A model generated the notes under the pieces. The model was given only the letters and a program-made list of their open reading frames with translations. It was not told the DNA's origin and ran no database searches. Below are positions 1 to 8,392 of a stretch of DNA of 42,685 nt, in pieces; the first letter of the stretch is position 1, and every line of letters begins with the position of its first letter. A program made the position numbers and the translations under genes. This DNA comes from Nitrincola sp. (GTDB lineage: Bacteria > Pseudomonadota > Gammaproteobacteria > Pseudomonadales > Balneatricaceae), in assembly GCA_021208565.1 (NCBI GenBank), contig JAJOJN010000085.1, positions 1 through 42,685 on the forward strand, given 5' to 3'.

Positions 1-1
1 C

Positions 2-781
2 TTTGTATGTCTAGCAGACACTCCTCCTGAGTTCGAAGCTTTTACGCAAGAGCTTGCACACTATCTTGAACCCTATGATGTGGAAAATCTGAAAGTTGCT
101 GTTCAGACCGATATTGTAGAAGACGCTAACTGGAAACTGGTGATTGAAAACAACCGTGAATGCTATCACTGCAACGGTTCACATCCAGAGCTGCTTAATT
201 CATTGCAACAATTTGACGACACTGATGACCCTCTGGCAACGCCTGAATATAAAGCCTTGGTGGCGGTTAAACAGCAAGACTGGGATAAGATGCGCGTCCC
301 TTATGAGCTGAAGTATTTTGGTAAGCGAAATCGTATGACACGCACGCCGTTACTCGATGGTGTGGTATCCATGACCATGGATGGTAAACCAGCCTGTCAA
401 AAGTTGATGGGGCGTATCACCAGTCCTGACATGGGTTCACTTCGAATTTTGCACCTACCTAACTCATGGAATCACTGGATGGGCGACCACTCAGTAGTCT
501 TTCGTGTGTTGCCACTCGGACCACAAAAAACCCTAGTCACCACTAAATGGTTAGTGCATAAAGATGCGGTTGAAGGTGTCGATTATGACATCAGCAATAT
601 GCGCAAGGTGTGGGATGCAACGAATGATCAAGACCGTGTGCTCGCTGAAGAAAATCAACGGGGCATTAACTCTATCGCCTATCAACCTGGCCCTTACTCA
701 GAAACTTTTGAGTTCGGCGTTATCGACTTTGTGAATTGGTACAGCGAGCGCATCATCGAGAACACACAAAAATCAGAATAA
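2..781 (+). CDS. gbcA: Glycine betaine demethylase oxygenase subunit GbcA, C-terminal part (5' truncated by window edge)
   Basis: The frame is open from base 2, so only the last ~259 residues are seen; the N-terminal Rieske [2Fe-2S] domain lies outside. What remains is the catalytic domain of a Rieske non-haem iron oxygenase. The segment NRECYHCNGSHPEL carries the two His ligands (YHC and GSH) of the mononuclear iron site, with the upstream Glu/Asn context typical of this family. In Pseudomonas, GbcA with reductase GbcB oxidatively demethylates glycine betaine to dimethylglycine and formaldehyde. The assignment over other ring-hydroxylating oxygenases rests on this family resemblance and on the dgcA, dgcB, etfA and etfB genes downstream. 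A strong hairpin terminator follows the stop, so the next gene is a separate unit. GbcB is not in the window. Confidence 0.85.
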   Translation, partial: FVCLADTPPEFEAFTQELAHYLEPYDVENLKVAVQTDIVEDANWKLVIENNRECYHCNGSHPELLNSLQQFDDTDDPLATPEYKALVAVKQQDWDKMRVPYELKYFGKRNRMTRTPLLDGVVSMTMDGKPACQKLMGRITSPDMGSLRILHLPNSWNHWMGDHSVVFRVLPLGPQKTLVTTKWLVHKDAVEGVDYDISNMRKVWDATNDQDRVLAEENQRGINSIAYQPGPYSETFEFGVIDFVNWYSERIIENTQKSE

Positions 782-798
782 TTTACTCTAGCACCCTA

Positions 799-850
799 AA
801 AAGGGGATAATACCGCTTCATCATGAGAAAGCGGTATTATCCCTTTTTTT
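799..850 (+). terminator. Rho-independent terminator after gbcA
   Basis: A 15-bp perfect stem (804-818 with 829-843, starting GGGATAATACC) and a 10-nt loop are followed by a run of seven T. An A run precedes the stem, so it may also work on the opposite strand. It sits 20 nt after the gbcA stop. Confidence 0.9.
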
Positions 851-916
851 ATGCTATTAAAGATCATATGTATTAGCCGATACTATGATAAGGATTGATC
901 AAAAAAGGAATGTGAC

Positions 917-1537
917 ATGGCCTTGCTTATCTACAACAACGGTATTATCACACCTACCAGTAGTGTGCTGGCAAAGCAGCGTCATGTCGAAGAACTCCAG
1001 CAATCTTCTCCCGATCGGCAAACTGAAAATCCAGCGCCATTAGCTCGTGCAGCGGTTCCATTAGGACGTAAGTATCAATCTAGCCATCCCTCAAACCTTT
1101 ACTTAGATACCGAAAGAAAGTCAGATACACTTCAGGAAAGGCGCAAACTTCAAGCTATGCATATTATGAGTAGCCCTGTGGTTTCTATTCCCTCACAAGG
1201 CACCATTTTTAGAGCCCTCGCTTTAATGGATCAGGCAGAAGTAGATCACCTCGTAGTCGTTGATGAGGATTTCAAGCCAGTGCGTCTACTGCATAGAAAT
1301 CGACTTGAACAAGCGAGAAGTAGTGAGCTGATTTTAATTACTCAAATGGTCCCTGAAGAGTTTTCAGCGGTAACTGGGGATACCCTAGTAAGAGACATAG
1401 CACAGTTTTTCATCACACATAAACTCACGGCTATGCCAGTGGTCGATCAAGACAGCAAACTCTTAATTGGCATTATCTGCCGCCCTGACCTCATGCGTCT
1501 TTTAGTTAGCGGACCCAACGTTAAACTGGAAGTTTAA
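917..1537 (+). CDS. CBS-domain pair protein
   Basis: This is a soluble 206-residue protein. The first ~75 residues are polar and unrecognised. Residues ~78-200 form two CBS motifs in tandem (a Bateman module): the first around MHIMSSPVVSIPSQGT, the second around FSAVTGDTLVRDIAQFF, each ending in a hydrophobic 'VVD' strand. Such modules usually bind adenine nucleotides and act as energy or redox sensors. No catalytic domain is attached, so this is a stand-alone regulator or adaptor. The start has an AGGA Shine-Dalgarno about 7 nt upstream. The gene is a single unit between the gbcA terminator and the convergent formate dehydrogenase operon, and its stop overlaps the stop of the opposing gene. 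The partner and ligand cannot be told from sequence. Confidence 0.8.
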   Translation: MALLIYNNGIITPTSSVLAKQRHVEELQQSSPDRQTENPAPLARAAVPLGRKYQSSHPSNLYLDTERKSDTLQERRKLQAMHIMSSPVVSIPSQGTIFRALALMDQAEVDHLVVVDEDFKPVRLLHRNRLEQARSSELILITQMVPEEFSAVTGDTLVRDIAQFFITHKLTAMPVVDQDSKLLIGIICRPDLMRLLVSGPNVKLEV

Positions 1538-1752
1538 ACGAAGTCAGCCTTCTCTAAAGCCATCCTGACTTCAGGTTGCAACAGCCCAGGTTCAGCTAAT
1601 AACGCTGACGCCAAGGACGCCAAGCCGTCAATGCCCTGCTCCCTAGCTAAGGCTAAGGAGTGTTCCGGTGAGGCGTCCGCCGGTAAGTCCGCCCCCAGTG
1701 CTTGAAGGCGTTCTCGAAAATCATCCTCATCAACTAAATCAGCAAACATCAT
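1534..1752 (-). CDS. Small acidic protein at the 3' end of the formate dehydrogenase operon
   Basis: This 72-residue acidic protein starts MMFADLVDEDDFRERL. It has no Cys, signal peptide or membrane segment, and looks mostly helical. An AGAGGT ribosome site lies 7 nt upstream and the gene starts 23 nt after the stop of the formate dehydrogenase alpha subunit, so it is probably cotranscribed. Its position matches that of the small delta subunit FdsD in other NAD-linked formate dehydrogenase operons, but I see no resemblance to FdsD, so no function is assigned. It ends in a TTTAAA palindrome shared with the stop of the convergent CBS-protein gene. Confidence 0.65.
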   Translation of the reverse strand: MMFADLVDEDDFRERLQALGADLPADASPEHSLALAREQGIDGLASLASALLAEPGLLQPEVRMALEKADFV

Positions 1753-1775
1753 AGACTAAACCTCTACTAACCAAG

Positions 1776-4544
1776 TCATGTCGAACTCAGTCGACAAGCC
1801 GCATACTTAAACTCGGGTATTTTGCCATAAGGGTCTAGCGCGGGGTTAGTCAAAATATTCGCTGCCGCTTCAACATAGCAGAAAGGCACAAACACCATCC
1901 CTTCTGGCATCAGCGGATCGACCCTAGCCGATAAGGTAATTTCTCCTCGTCGGGTAATGATCTTAATAGCCTCACCCGGCTGAACTCCCAATTTAGACAG
2001 TTCTGCAGGAGCCAAGCTCGCCACTGCTTCGGGCTCAAGATGATCAAGCACTTGTGCTCGTCGAGTCATTGAACCTGTGTGCCAATGTTCAAGTTGGCGA
2101 CCTGTTGTCAACACAATAGGATATTCATGATCCACTGGCTCATCTGGCGGTAATGGGCGTGTCGGTGAAAAACGAGCCTTGCCGGTAATCGTCGGAAAAG
2201 CATCCGAATACACCACATCTAAACCGGGCTGGTCATCTGCTGGACAGGGGTAAGTGACAGACTCTTCACTTTCCAAACGCGACCAAGTGATATGATCTAA
2301 CGAACGCATCCCTTGTTTCATTTCAGCAAACACATCACGCGGATGTTCATAGTGCCAATTTAAGCCCATACGATTAGCCAATGCTTGAATAATCCACCAA
2401 TCAGGCTTTGCCTCTCCAAGTAAAGGCACAGCAGCACGACCCATTTGTACCTGTCGATTGGTGTTGGTGACGGTACCGTCTTTTTCCGCCCAAGCAGACG
2501 CCGGCAGAATCACATCTGCAAACATCGCGGTTTCGGTGACAAACAGATCTTGCACCACTAAATGTTCTAATTTGGCTAAGGCGGCGCGCGCATGGTTCAA
2601 ATCAGGGTCAGACATTGCAGGGTTTTCACCCAGAATATACATACCCTTAATCTGACCTGCATAAATAGCATCCATGATCTCGACGACCGTCAAACCCGGC
2701 TTGCCGCTTAGGGGAGTTGACCACAACTCTTCAAAAGCTGCTTTCACTTGTCTGTCCGATACCGGTTGATAATCAGGCATCACCATCGGTATCAAACCAG
2801 CATCGGACGCCCCCTGAACGTTGTTTTGACCTCGTAACGGATGCAACCCTGTTCCAGGACGACCTGTGTGTCCACAGGCTAAGGCCAAGGAGATCAGGCA
2901 ACGCGCATTATCGGTACCATGGGTGTGCTGAGAAATCCCCATACCCCAAAAAATCATCGCTTTATCCGCTTGCGCATAGAGTCGGGCGACTTCGCGAATC
3001 TCCTCTGGCGCAATACCACACAGGGGTGACATGGCTTCAGGTGTCATCTCAAGAACATGCTGAGAGAGGGCTTCAAACCCTTCTGTGTGCTCAGCGATAT
3101 AGGCTTCGTTGTAGAGCTTTTCTGTCACGATCACATTCAACATGGCATTGAAGAGGGCTACATCAGTGCCCGGTTCAAAACGCAGTACTTTGTGTGCATG
3201 AGCATTCAGTGCCTGGCCACGCGGATCGAGAATGATAATCTTAGTACCGCGTTTAGCGGCCTGTTTAAAGAAAGTCGCCGCAACTGGATGGTTTACCGCA
3301 GGGTTACAGCCGGTCAAGATAACCACATCCGCCTGACTAGCCTGCATAAAGGATGCTGTTACCGCACCTGTCCCAATACATTCAATTAAGGCTGCAACGG
3401 AACTGGCATGACACAAGCGTGTACAATGATCGACATTATTGGAGCCAAAGCCGGTTCTGATCAGCTTTTGGAATAGCCAAGCTTCCTCATTGGAGCATTT
3501 GGCACTTCCAAATCCTGCTAACGCCTCTGCACCATAAGCCGCTCTTAAGTGCGATAACCCAGTTGCGGCAAAGGATAAGGCTTCATCCCAATCGGCTTCT
3601 CTAAAATGTGTTAAGGGATTGGCGGGATCAAAATTAGGATCAATACCCTTAGGTACACCTTCCCGACGAATTAATGGGCGGCTAATACGACTGGGATGAT
3701 TGGGGTAATCAAAACCAAAACGCCCTTTCACACACAAACGTCCTAGATTAGAAGGTCCTTGACGGCCTTTTACTGCAATGATTTTTTCATCACGAATCTG
3801 ATAGGTCAGCTGACAACCCACACCACAATAGGGGCAAACAGAATCCACTTCTTTATCAATCGCAGCAGAATCACCAACACCCCTTTCATCAACCATGGTT
3901 GCGGGCATTAAAGCCCCGGTAGGACAGGCCTGAACGCACTCTCCACAGGCCACACAGGTGCTCTCCCCCATCGGATCATCAAAATCAAATACGATTTTAG
4001 ATTGCACACCGCGATTGGCATGACCGATGACATCATTGACCTGCACTTCACGGCAAGCTCTGACACATAAGTTACAGTCAATACAAGCGGATAAGTTGAC
4101 CGTCATGGCCGTGTGTGAACGATCGAGGTCTGCCGGCTGCGCCGTTTGTTTAGGCAGTGCCTGCTTAACCGCCATCGCATCAATGGTTAACAGATCTGCC
4201 ATTTGCCAAAAATGGCTGGACTTATCGGGGCTTTGATCACGATCAGGCTGATCCGCAATCAGTAATTCAAGCACCCCTTTTCGAGCGGTGATCGCACGAT
4301 CAGATTGCTGACTGCGCACCACCATGCCGGGTTTAGCCTCGCGAATACAACTAGCCGCTAAAGTACGCTCACCCTCAATTTCAACCATACAGGCACGACA
4401 ATTACCGTCGGCTCGATAGCCTTCGGCATCTTTAAAGCACAAATGTGGAATCGTTTCACCGGCTCGCTTCGCCACTTGCCAGAGGGTTTCGCCTTCATAG
4501 GCAGTCACCGAAACACCATCCAAAATCAGTTCAAATGCAGACAT
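1776..4544 (-). CDS. fdsA: NAD-dependent formate dehydrogenase, molybdopterin catalytic (alpha) subunit
   Basis: This 922-residue subunit is the oxidoreductase that converts formate to CO2. Domains in order: an N-terminal [2Fe-2S] ferredoxin with C36, C49, C52 and C66; a His-type cluster region and two [4Fe-4S] motifs (CIDCNLCVRAC and CVACGECVQACP, ~residues 150-215); then CPYCGVGCQ opening the bis-MGD domain near residue 238; and a C-terminal molydopterin-dinucleotide-binding domain. The catalytic residue is Cys, in the motif HCTRLCH (the Cys before His), where selenium enzymes have Sec. The N-terminal NuoG-like clusters mark the cytoplasmic NAD-linked type, which passes electrons to the diaphorase subunit encoded 3 nt upstream. 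Start ATG has AGAGGG 6 nt before it. It can use formate made from formaldehyde released by betaine demethylation (inference). Whether Mo or W is used is not visible. Confidence 0.93.
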   Translation of the reverse strand: MSAFELILDGVSVTAYEGETLWQVAKRAGETIPHLCFKDAEGYRADGNCRACMVEIEGERTLAASCIREAKPGMVVRSQQSDRAITARKGVLELLIADQPDRDQSPDKSSHFWQMADLLTIDAMAVKQALPKQTAQPADLDRSHTAMTVNLSACIDCNLCVRACREVQVNDVIGHANRGVQSKIVFDFDDPMGESTCVACGECVQACPTGALMPATMVDERGVGDSAAIDKEVDSVCPYCGVGCQLTYQIRDEKIIAVKGRQGPSNLGRLCVKGRFGFDYPNHPSRISRPLIRREGVPKGIDPNFDPANPLTHFREADWDEALSFAATGLSHLRAAYGAEALAGFGSAKCSNEEAWLFQKLIRTGFGSNNVDHCTRLCHASSVAALIECIGTGAVTASFMQASQADVVILTGCNPAVNHPVAATFFKQAAKRGTKIIILDPRGQALNAHAHKVLRFEPGTDVALFNAMLNVIVTEKLYNEAYIAEHTEGFEALSQHVLEMTPEAMSPLCGIAPEEIREVARLYAQADKAMIFWGMGISQHTHGTDNARCLISLALACGHTGRPGTGLHPLRGQNNVQGASDAGLIPMVMPDYQPVSDRQVKAAFEELWSTPLSGKPGLTVVEIMDAIYAGQIKGMYILGENPAMSDPDLNHARAALAKLEHLVVQDLFVTETAMFADVILPASAWAEKDGTVTNTNRQVQMGRAAVPLLGEAKPDWWIIQALANRMGLNWHYEHPRDVFAEMKQGMRSLDHITWSRLESEESVTYPCPADDQPGLDVVYSDAFPTITGKARFSPTRPLPPDEPVDHEYPIVLTTGRQLEHWHTGSMTRRAQVLDHLEPEAVASLAPAELSKLGVQPGEAIKIITRRGEITLSARVDPLMPEGMVFVPFCYVEAAANILTNPALDPYGKIPEFKYAACRLSST

Positions 4545-4547
4545 AAA

Positions 4548-6248
4548 TTACCCTCTCAAAATGATATTGGATGCGGTCAATTCTTCTTTAAAGTCACGCA
4601 ACAAACCCAGTACCGGATTGGGTGCTGCTTGACCCAGACCACAAATGGAGGCATCCATCATCACTTGGGACAGGCGGTGTAACTGCTCTACATCCCACTC
4701 GTTCGCTTCAATCAAAGACAGCATTTTGTCTGTACCCACACGACAAGGGGTACACTGCCCGCAAGATTCATCGCGGAAAAACGCCATCAGATTGCGGGCA
4801 ACCTGCTGTAAGTTATCTTGATCTGATAACACGATTACTGCCGCTGAGCCAATAAAACACCCCTCTGATTGAAGGGTATCGAAATCTAACGGAATATTGG
4901 CTTTACTCGCTGGCAAAATCCCACCTGATGCACCACCAGGCAGATATCCCAGTAATTGATGACCAGCAAGCATGCCACCACAGTATTCATCAATCAGTTC
5001 TTGCAGCGAAATCCCTGCAGGAGCTAAGTGAACACCTGGCTTATTGACACGCCCAGAGACAGAAAATGAACGCAAACCCTGACGTCCGTGACGTCCGTGA
5101 GAAGCGAACCAGTCTGCTCCCTTGTGATAAATTTCGGGAATCCAATATACGGTTTCCACGTTGTTAACGAGTGTTGGCCGATCAAACAAACCTTTCTGCG
5201 CCACAAAGGGAGGACGATGACGAGGCTTACCTGGCTTGCCTTCCAAGGATTCGATCAAGGCTGACTCTTCACCGCAAATATAAGCGCCAGCGCACGTCTA
5301 AGTTGGATAAAAGTCCGGCTCAACGATATTAGCGTCCTCTAATTCGTGAATGGCAGCTTTCAGCAGCTTATTAACTCCAGGATATTCATCACGCAAATAG
5401 ATATACAGACCGATAGCATCCACTGCCCAAGCACTGATTAACGCGCCTTCTAGGAATTGGTGTGGTGATTTTTCAAGGTAATATCGGTCTTTGAAGGTAC
5501 CCGGCTCCCCTTCATCCGCATTGATCACACAGTAACGTGGACCTGCTTCGGCACGCACGAACTGCCATTTTTTGAAGGTTGGAAAGCCTGCACCACCCAG
5601 ACCTCTTAAGCCGGCTTTCTCTAGCATGGCAATTAACCCATCGACCGACTCACCACCCTCTCGACAGTCTTGTAACAGTTGATAGCCGCCTAAGGATTGA
5701 TAATCAGCCAATGACTGCCAATCAACCTGCTCAGGTTCAAACATCTCGACAGACAAAGCCGCCAGCGTTTTGCTTAGGTCAGCCTGTTCAATATGGTGAT
5801 GTCCTAACTCAAGTACAGGAGCCTTGTCACATCGTCCCATACAGGGTGCATGAATAACACGAACCGCCTGAGGATCGAGCTCGGTTTTTAGCGCCTGACT
5901 TAACGCTTCTGCACCAGCTAGCTGACAGGATAAGGAATCACACACACGAATAGTTACTGCAGGGGGTGGCGTTTCATCATCTCGAACAATATCGAAATGT
6001 GCATAAAAACTGGCCGTTTCATAAACTGCTGCCATCGGCAGATTCATTCGTTCGGCTAGGGCACGCAAATTAGCAAAGGAGAGGTAGCCTTGATGATCTT
6101 GTAGCGCATGAAGATGCTCTATCAGAAACTCTCTAGCATTGGATGCATTACCCAGTATCTGATTCACGAGTTCAAGGGCATCTGGCTGAGTCATACGACC
6201 TTTTTGCCCTGAACGTGTTTTCTTCCGCGTGAGTGTAGTTTGGCTCAT
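4548..6248 (-). CDS. fdsB: Formate dehydrogenase fused FdsG-FdsB diaphorase subunit, interrupted by an in-frame TAG
   Basis: The first ~165 residues are a NuoE/FdsG-like thioredoxin-fold [2Fe-2S] domain (Cys in VCDSLSC and APCMGRC). The rest is NuoF/FdsB-like, with GLGGAGFP and NADEGEPGTFKDR binding FMN and NADH, an SLBB segment, and CGQCTPCRVGT plus a later Cys for a [4Fe-4S] cluster. It takes electrons from the alpha subunit and reduces NAD+. A TAG at 5298-5300 interrupts the frame just before the conserved GAYICGEE. The same frame continues on both sides, but about three residues of the usual VRRGAG stretch are missing. Reading one base shifted gives LDVR at this point, so a small local deletion or consensus error is likelier than readthrough. 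ATG 6248 has a GAG about 10 nt upstream; ATG 6260 is the alternative start. Confidence 0.85.
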
Positions 6249-6306
6249 GACAAGTCTCATTTTTATAATCGAGTCGAATGAGCTAATGATGTCACTGCCC
6301 TTTCAG

Positions 6307-6327
6307 GATCGCAATTCAATCACGATC
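6307..6327 (-). promoter_or_regulatory. Dyad GATCG-N11-CGATC upstream of the formate dehydrogenase genes
   Basis: Perfect 5-nt inverted arms separated by 11 nt lie about 60 nt upstream of the fdsB start. The spacing resembles LysR-type operator sites, and formate dehydrogenase operons are often controlled by a LysR-type FdsR. No such regulator gene is in the window, so this is a weak inference. Confidence 0.3.
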
Positions 6328-6372
6328 ATGAAGGTCAGTAATGTCTTTAGAGTATAAAGAGGCGTCGTTTAG

Positions 6373-6396
6373 AGGCAGCTCTTACTAGAGCTGCCT
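6373..6396 (-). terminator. Hairpin between dctM and the formate dehydrogenase operon
   Basis: A 10-bp perfect stem (AGGCAGCTCT with AGAGCTGCCT) and a 4-nt loop sit 19 nt after the dctM stop. In the direction of transcription no U tract follows, so it may be a weak terminator or an RNA-stabilising stem that separates TRAP expression from fds expression. Confidence 0.5.
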
Positions 6397-6414
6397 TATT
6401 AGAACTGCTTTGCA

Positions 6415-7710
6415 CTACCTAGGGGGTCCATAGATCAATTCAGGCAACCAGAGGGTAATCTGCGGGAACATCACCAGTAAGGTTAACCCAAGTATCTGCA
6501 ATAGGATAAATGGAATGGCCGCTAGATAAAGGTCATAGATCGTGACCGATGGCGGTGCTACCGATCGCATATAAAACAAGTTATAGCCAAAGGGTGGCGT
6601 TAAGTAGGCTGACTGCATACTGACAATAAAGAGTATCGCAAACCAGACCGGATCAAAGCCTAAGAACTCAACGACGGGTACGAATAGCGGAACAGTGATA
6701 AAGACAATGGCAAAATCGTCTAGGAACATACCCAGAATATAGTAGCAAGCCAGCATCATCACAATAACAGCCATCGGCGCCAGATTGGTATCTTCAACTA
6801 AATCCTGCAACAAGAAGCCTGCACCTAACCCGATATACACCTTACTGAAGAAGATCGCTGTCAGGGTTATCCAGATCAACATGCCCATGATTTTGGTTGT
6901 ATCCAACAACACATCTTTCAACATTTTGAAAGACAAGGTTCTATAAACGGCCGCACATACGATGGCACCCGCCGCTCCGATAGCGGAGGCCTCTGAGGGC
7001 GTGGTAATGCCAAGGATAATACATGCCAATACCGTTACGATTAACGTTCCAGGCAATATTAATGCTTTAAGGGAGATGAGTTTACCTTTCCAATCGACTC
7101 GCTCAGCCTCAGCTAATGGAGGTGCTATCGAGGGTTTAATCCGACTGATCACCAAAATGTAGATAATGTAGATACCCGCCAACATTAAACCGGGGATCAG
7201 ACCTGCCGCGAAAAGTTTACCAATTGATTCTTTTGCTAAGAAGGCATAAAGGATCATCAAAACACTGGGTGGTATTAAGAATCCCAGCGCACCACCCGCC
7301 ATAATTGTACCTGTGGCGAGTTTCTTGCTGTAACCCCTCTTGAGCATCGCTGGGAGTGCGATAACGCCCAAACTGACAGTCGCTGCGCCTGATACACCCG
7401 CCATAGCCGCAATTAACGCGCACAGCACAATAGTACCCACCCCCAAACCACCGGGTTGTGCGCCCATCAGCTTGTTCATCATCTCGAACAGATCATCGGT
7501 GATTCCCGATCGCTCAAGCATCAGCCCCATAAAGATGAACATCGGCAATGCCACGAGGATGAAGTTATCCATCGAGGAAAAAGCACTAATGGTGAGTAGA
7601 TCTAAGGCTCCGGTACCCCAAAGGAAATAGGCAAAACCCATACCGACGGTTAGCAACGCCCATGAAAGTGGCGTACCCATTAGCAGCATGATAAACATGG
7701 CTGCAAACAT
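6415..7710 (-). CDS. dctM: TRAP transporter large permease subunit DctM
   Basis: This 431-residue hydrophobic protein has about 12 membrane segments and typical TRAP-T large-subunit features: GFLIPPSVLMILYAFLAKES, a conserved loop near GITTPSEASAIGAAGA, and QSAYLTPPFGYNLFY near the C-terminus. It is the ion-coupled permease that works with DctQ and the periplasmic DctP encoded upstream. The N-terminus is doubtful: ATG 7710 gives MFAAMFIMLL, but the other frame upstream reads SDIDPLLITVV from a GTG at 7745 and would join smoothly if one base were missing near 7711. The true protein is therefore probably about 12 residues longer. The substrate is unknown; the neighbourhood suggests a compound tied to betaine or C1 metabolism. 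Confidence 0.88.
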   Translation of the reverse strand: MFAAMFIMLLMGTPLSWALLTVGMGFAYFLWGTGALDLLTISAFSSMDNFILVALPMFIFMGLMLERSGITDDLFEMMNKLMGAQPGGLGVGTIVLCALIAAMAGVSGAATVSLGVIALPAMLKRGYSKKLATGTIMAGGALGFLIPPSVLMILYAFLAKESIGKLFAAGLIPGLMLAGIYIIYILVISRIKPSIAPPLAEAERVDWKGKLISLKALILPGTLIVTVLACIILGITTPSEASAIGAAGAIVCAAVYRTLSFKMLKDVLLDTTKIMGMLIWITLTAIFFSKVYIGLGAGFLLQDLVEDTNLAPMAVIVMMLACYYILGMFLDDFAIVFITVPLFVPVVEFLGFDPVWFAILFIVSMQSAYLTPPFGYNLFYMRSVAPPSVTIYDLYLAAIPFILLQILGLTLLVMFPQITLWLPELIYGPPR

Positions 7711-7819
7711 ACCACTGTAATCAATAAAGGATCAATATCTGACACCTTAAGTACCTTTTATCGTTATATATTTCTTAAGCGGCCGGTCTTAGCCGCACAA
7801 TCAGTGATTCAGTTCACTA

Positions 7820-8392
7820 TTAAGTCGCTTTGTTTTCTGAAGCCGACTCTTCAGTTTCTTCGATACCTCGCGTCGCACAGGCATCGCAACCGACATTGAA
7901 CGCCACACAAATATCACGCAACAGATGCGCCGCACTCTGCAACGTAATTAATCCCACCGCAACAGGTAATACAGTTTTGAATGGATAGAGCGGTGGTGCC
8001 CAAGTGCTTCGAGAAGACACTTCGTTGCGGACCCAAGAATCATGGGCGAAATCGACTGATGCGATAAAGAATACGATGAGAACAAAGAGAACCAAGGAAC
8101 CTGTCAAGGTATCAATAATCGCTTTACCACGGCGTGATAGCAGATGGTAGAGCGCTTCACTTCGAACATGGCCTTGATAACGATGAGTGTAGGTGCCCGC
8201 AATGATACAGAAGGTTCCGTAGAGCATTGTGGTCACTTCGTGTGCCCAAGCGGTAGGGCTGTTGAAGAAATAGCGGGCAGCTATCTCATAGAGCATCACT
8301 GCAATGATGGCAAGGCACATCCATGAGACGGCCTTACCAACAATTTCAGAGAGTCTATCAACCCAGCTAACTAAGTGACAGACCGAAGGCAT
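7820..8392 (-). CDS. dctQ: TRAP transporter small permease subunit DctQ
   Basis: This 190-residue protein has four predicted membrane segments, of which the first starts near residue 20. The family signature YEIAARYFFNSPTAWAHEV follows the first segment. Its start codon overlaps the dctP stop as TAATG, so translation is probably coupled. The last ~30 residues are a cytoplasmic acidic tail with two Cys (CDAC). DctQ pairs with DctM in the membrane. A 110-nt gap with a GCGGC/GCCGC hairpin (7779-7796) separates it from dctM, more than is usual for this pair; this fits the suspicion that the dctM start is misplaced. Confidence 0.87.
   Translation of the reverse strand: MPSVCHLVSWVDRLSEIVGKAVSWMCLAIIAVMLYEIAARYFFNSPTAWAHEVTTMLYGTFCIIAGTYTHRYQGHVRSEALYHLLSRRGKAIIDTLTGSLVLFVLIVFFIASVDFAHDSWVRNEVSSRSTWAPPLYPFKTVLPVAVGLITLQSAAHLLRDICVAFNVGCDACATRGIEETEESASENKAT

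Noticed and set aside
2717-3151. A 144-residue frame on the plus strand inside fdsA
   Set aside because: Antisense shadow of a long conserved gene; no ribosome site and no plausible protein features. The same holds for the other plus-strand frames within the fds, dgc and ATPase genes.
5298-5300. Pyrrolysine readthrough of the TAG in the formate dehydrogenase beta subunit, suggested by the methylamine-related setting
   Set aside because: The dipeptidase break is a TAA, not TAG. Pyl genes and Pyl-containing methyltransferases are absent, and the local residues look deleted rather than recoded.
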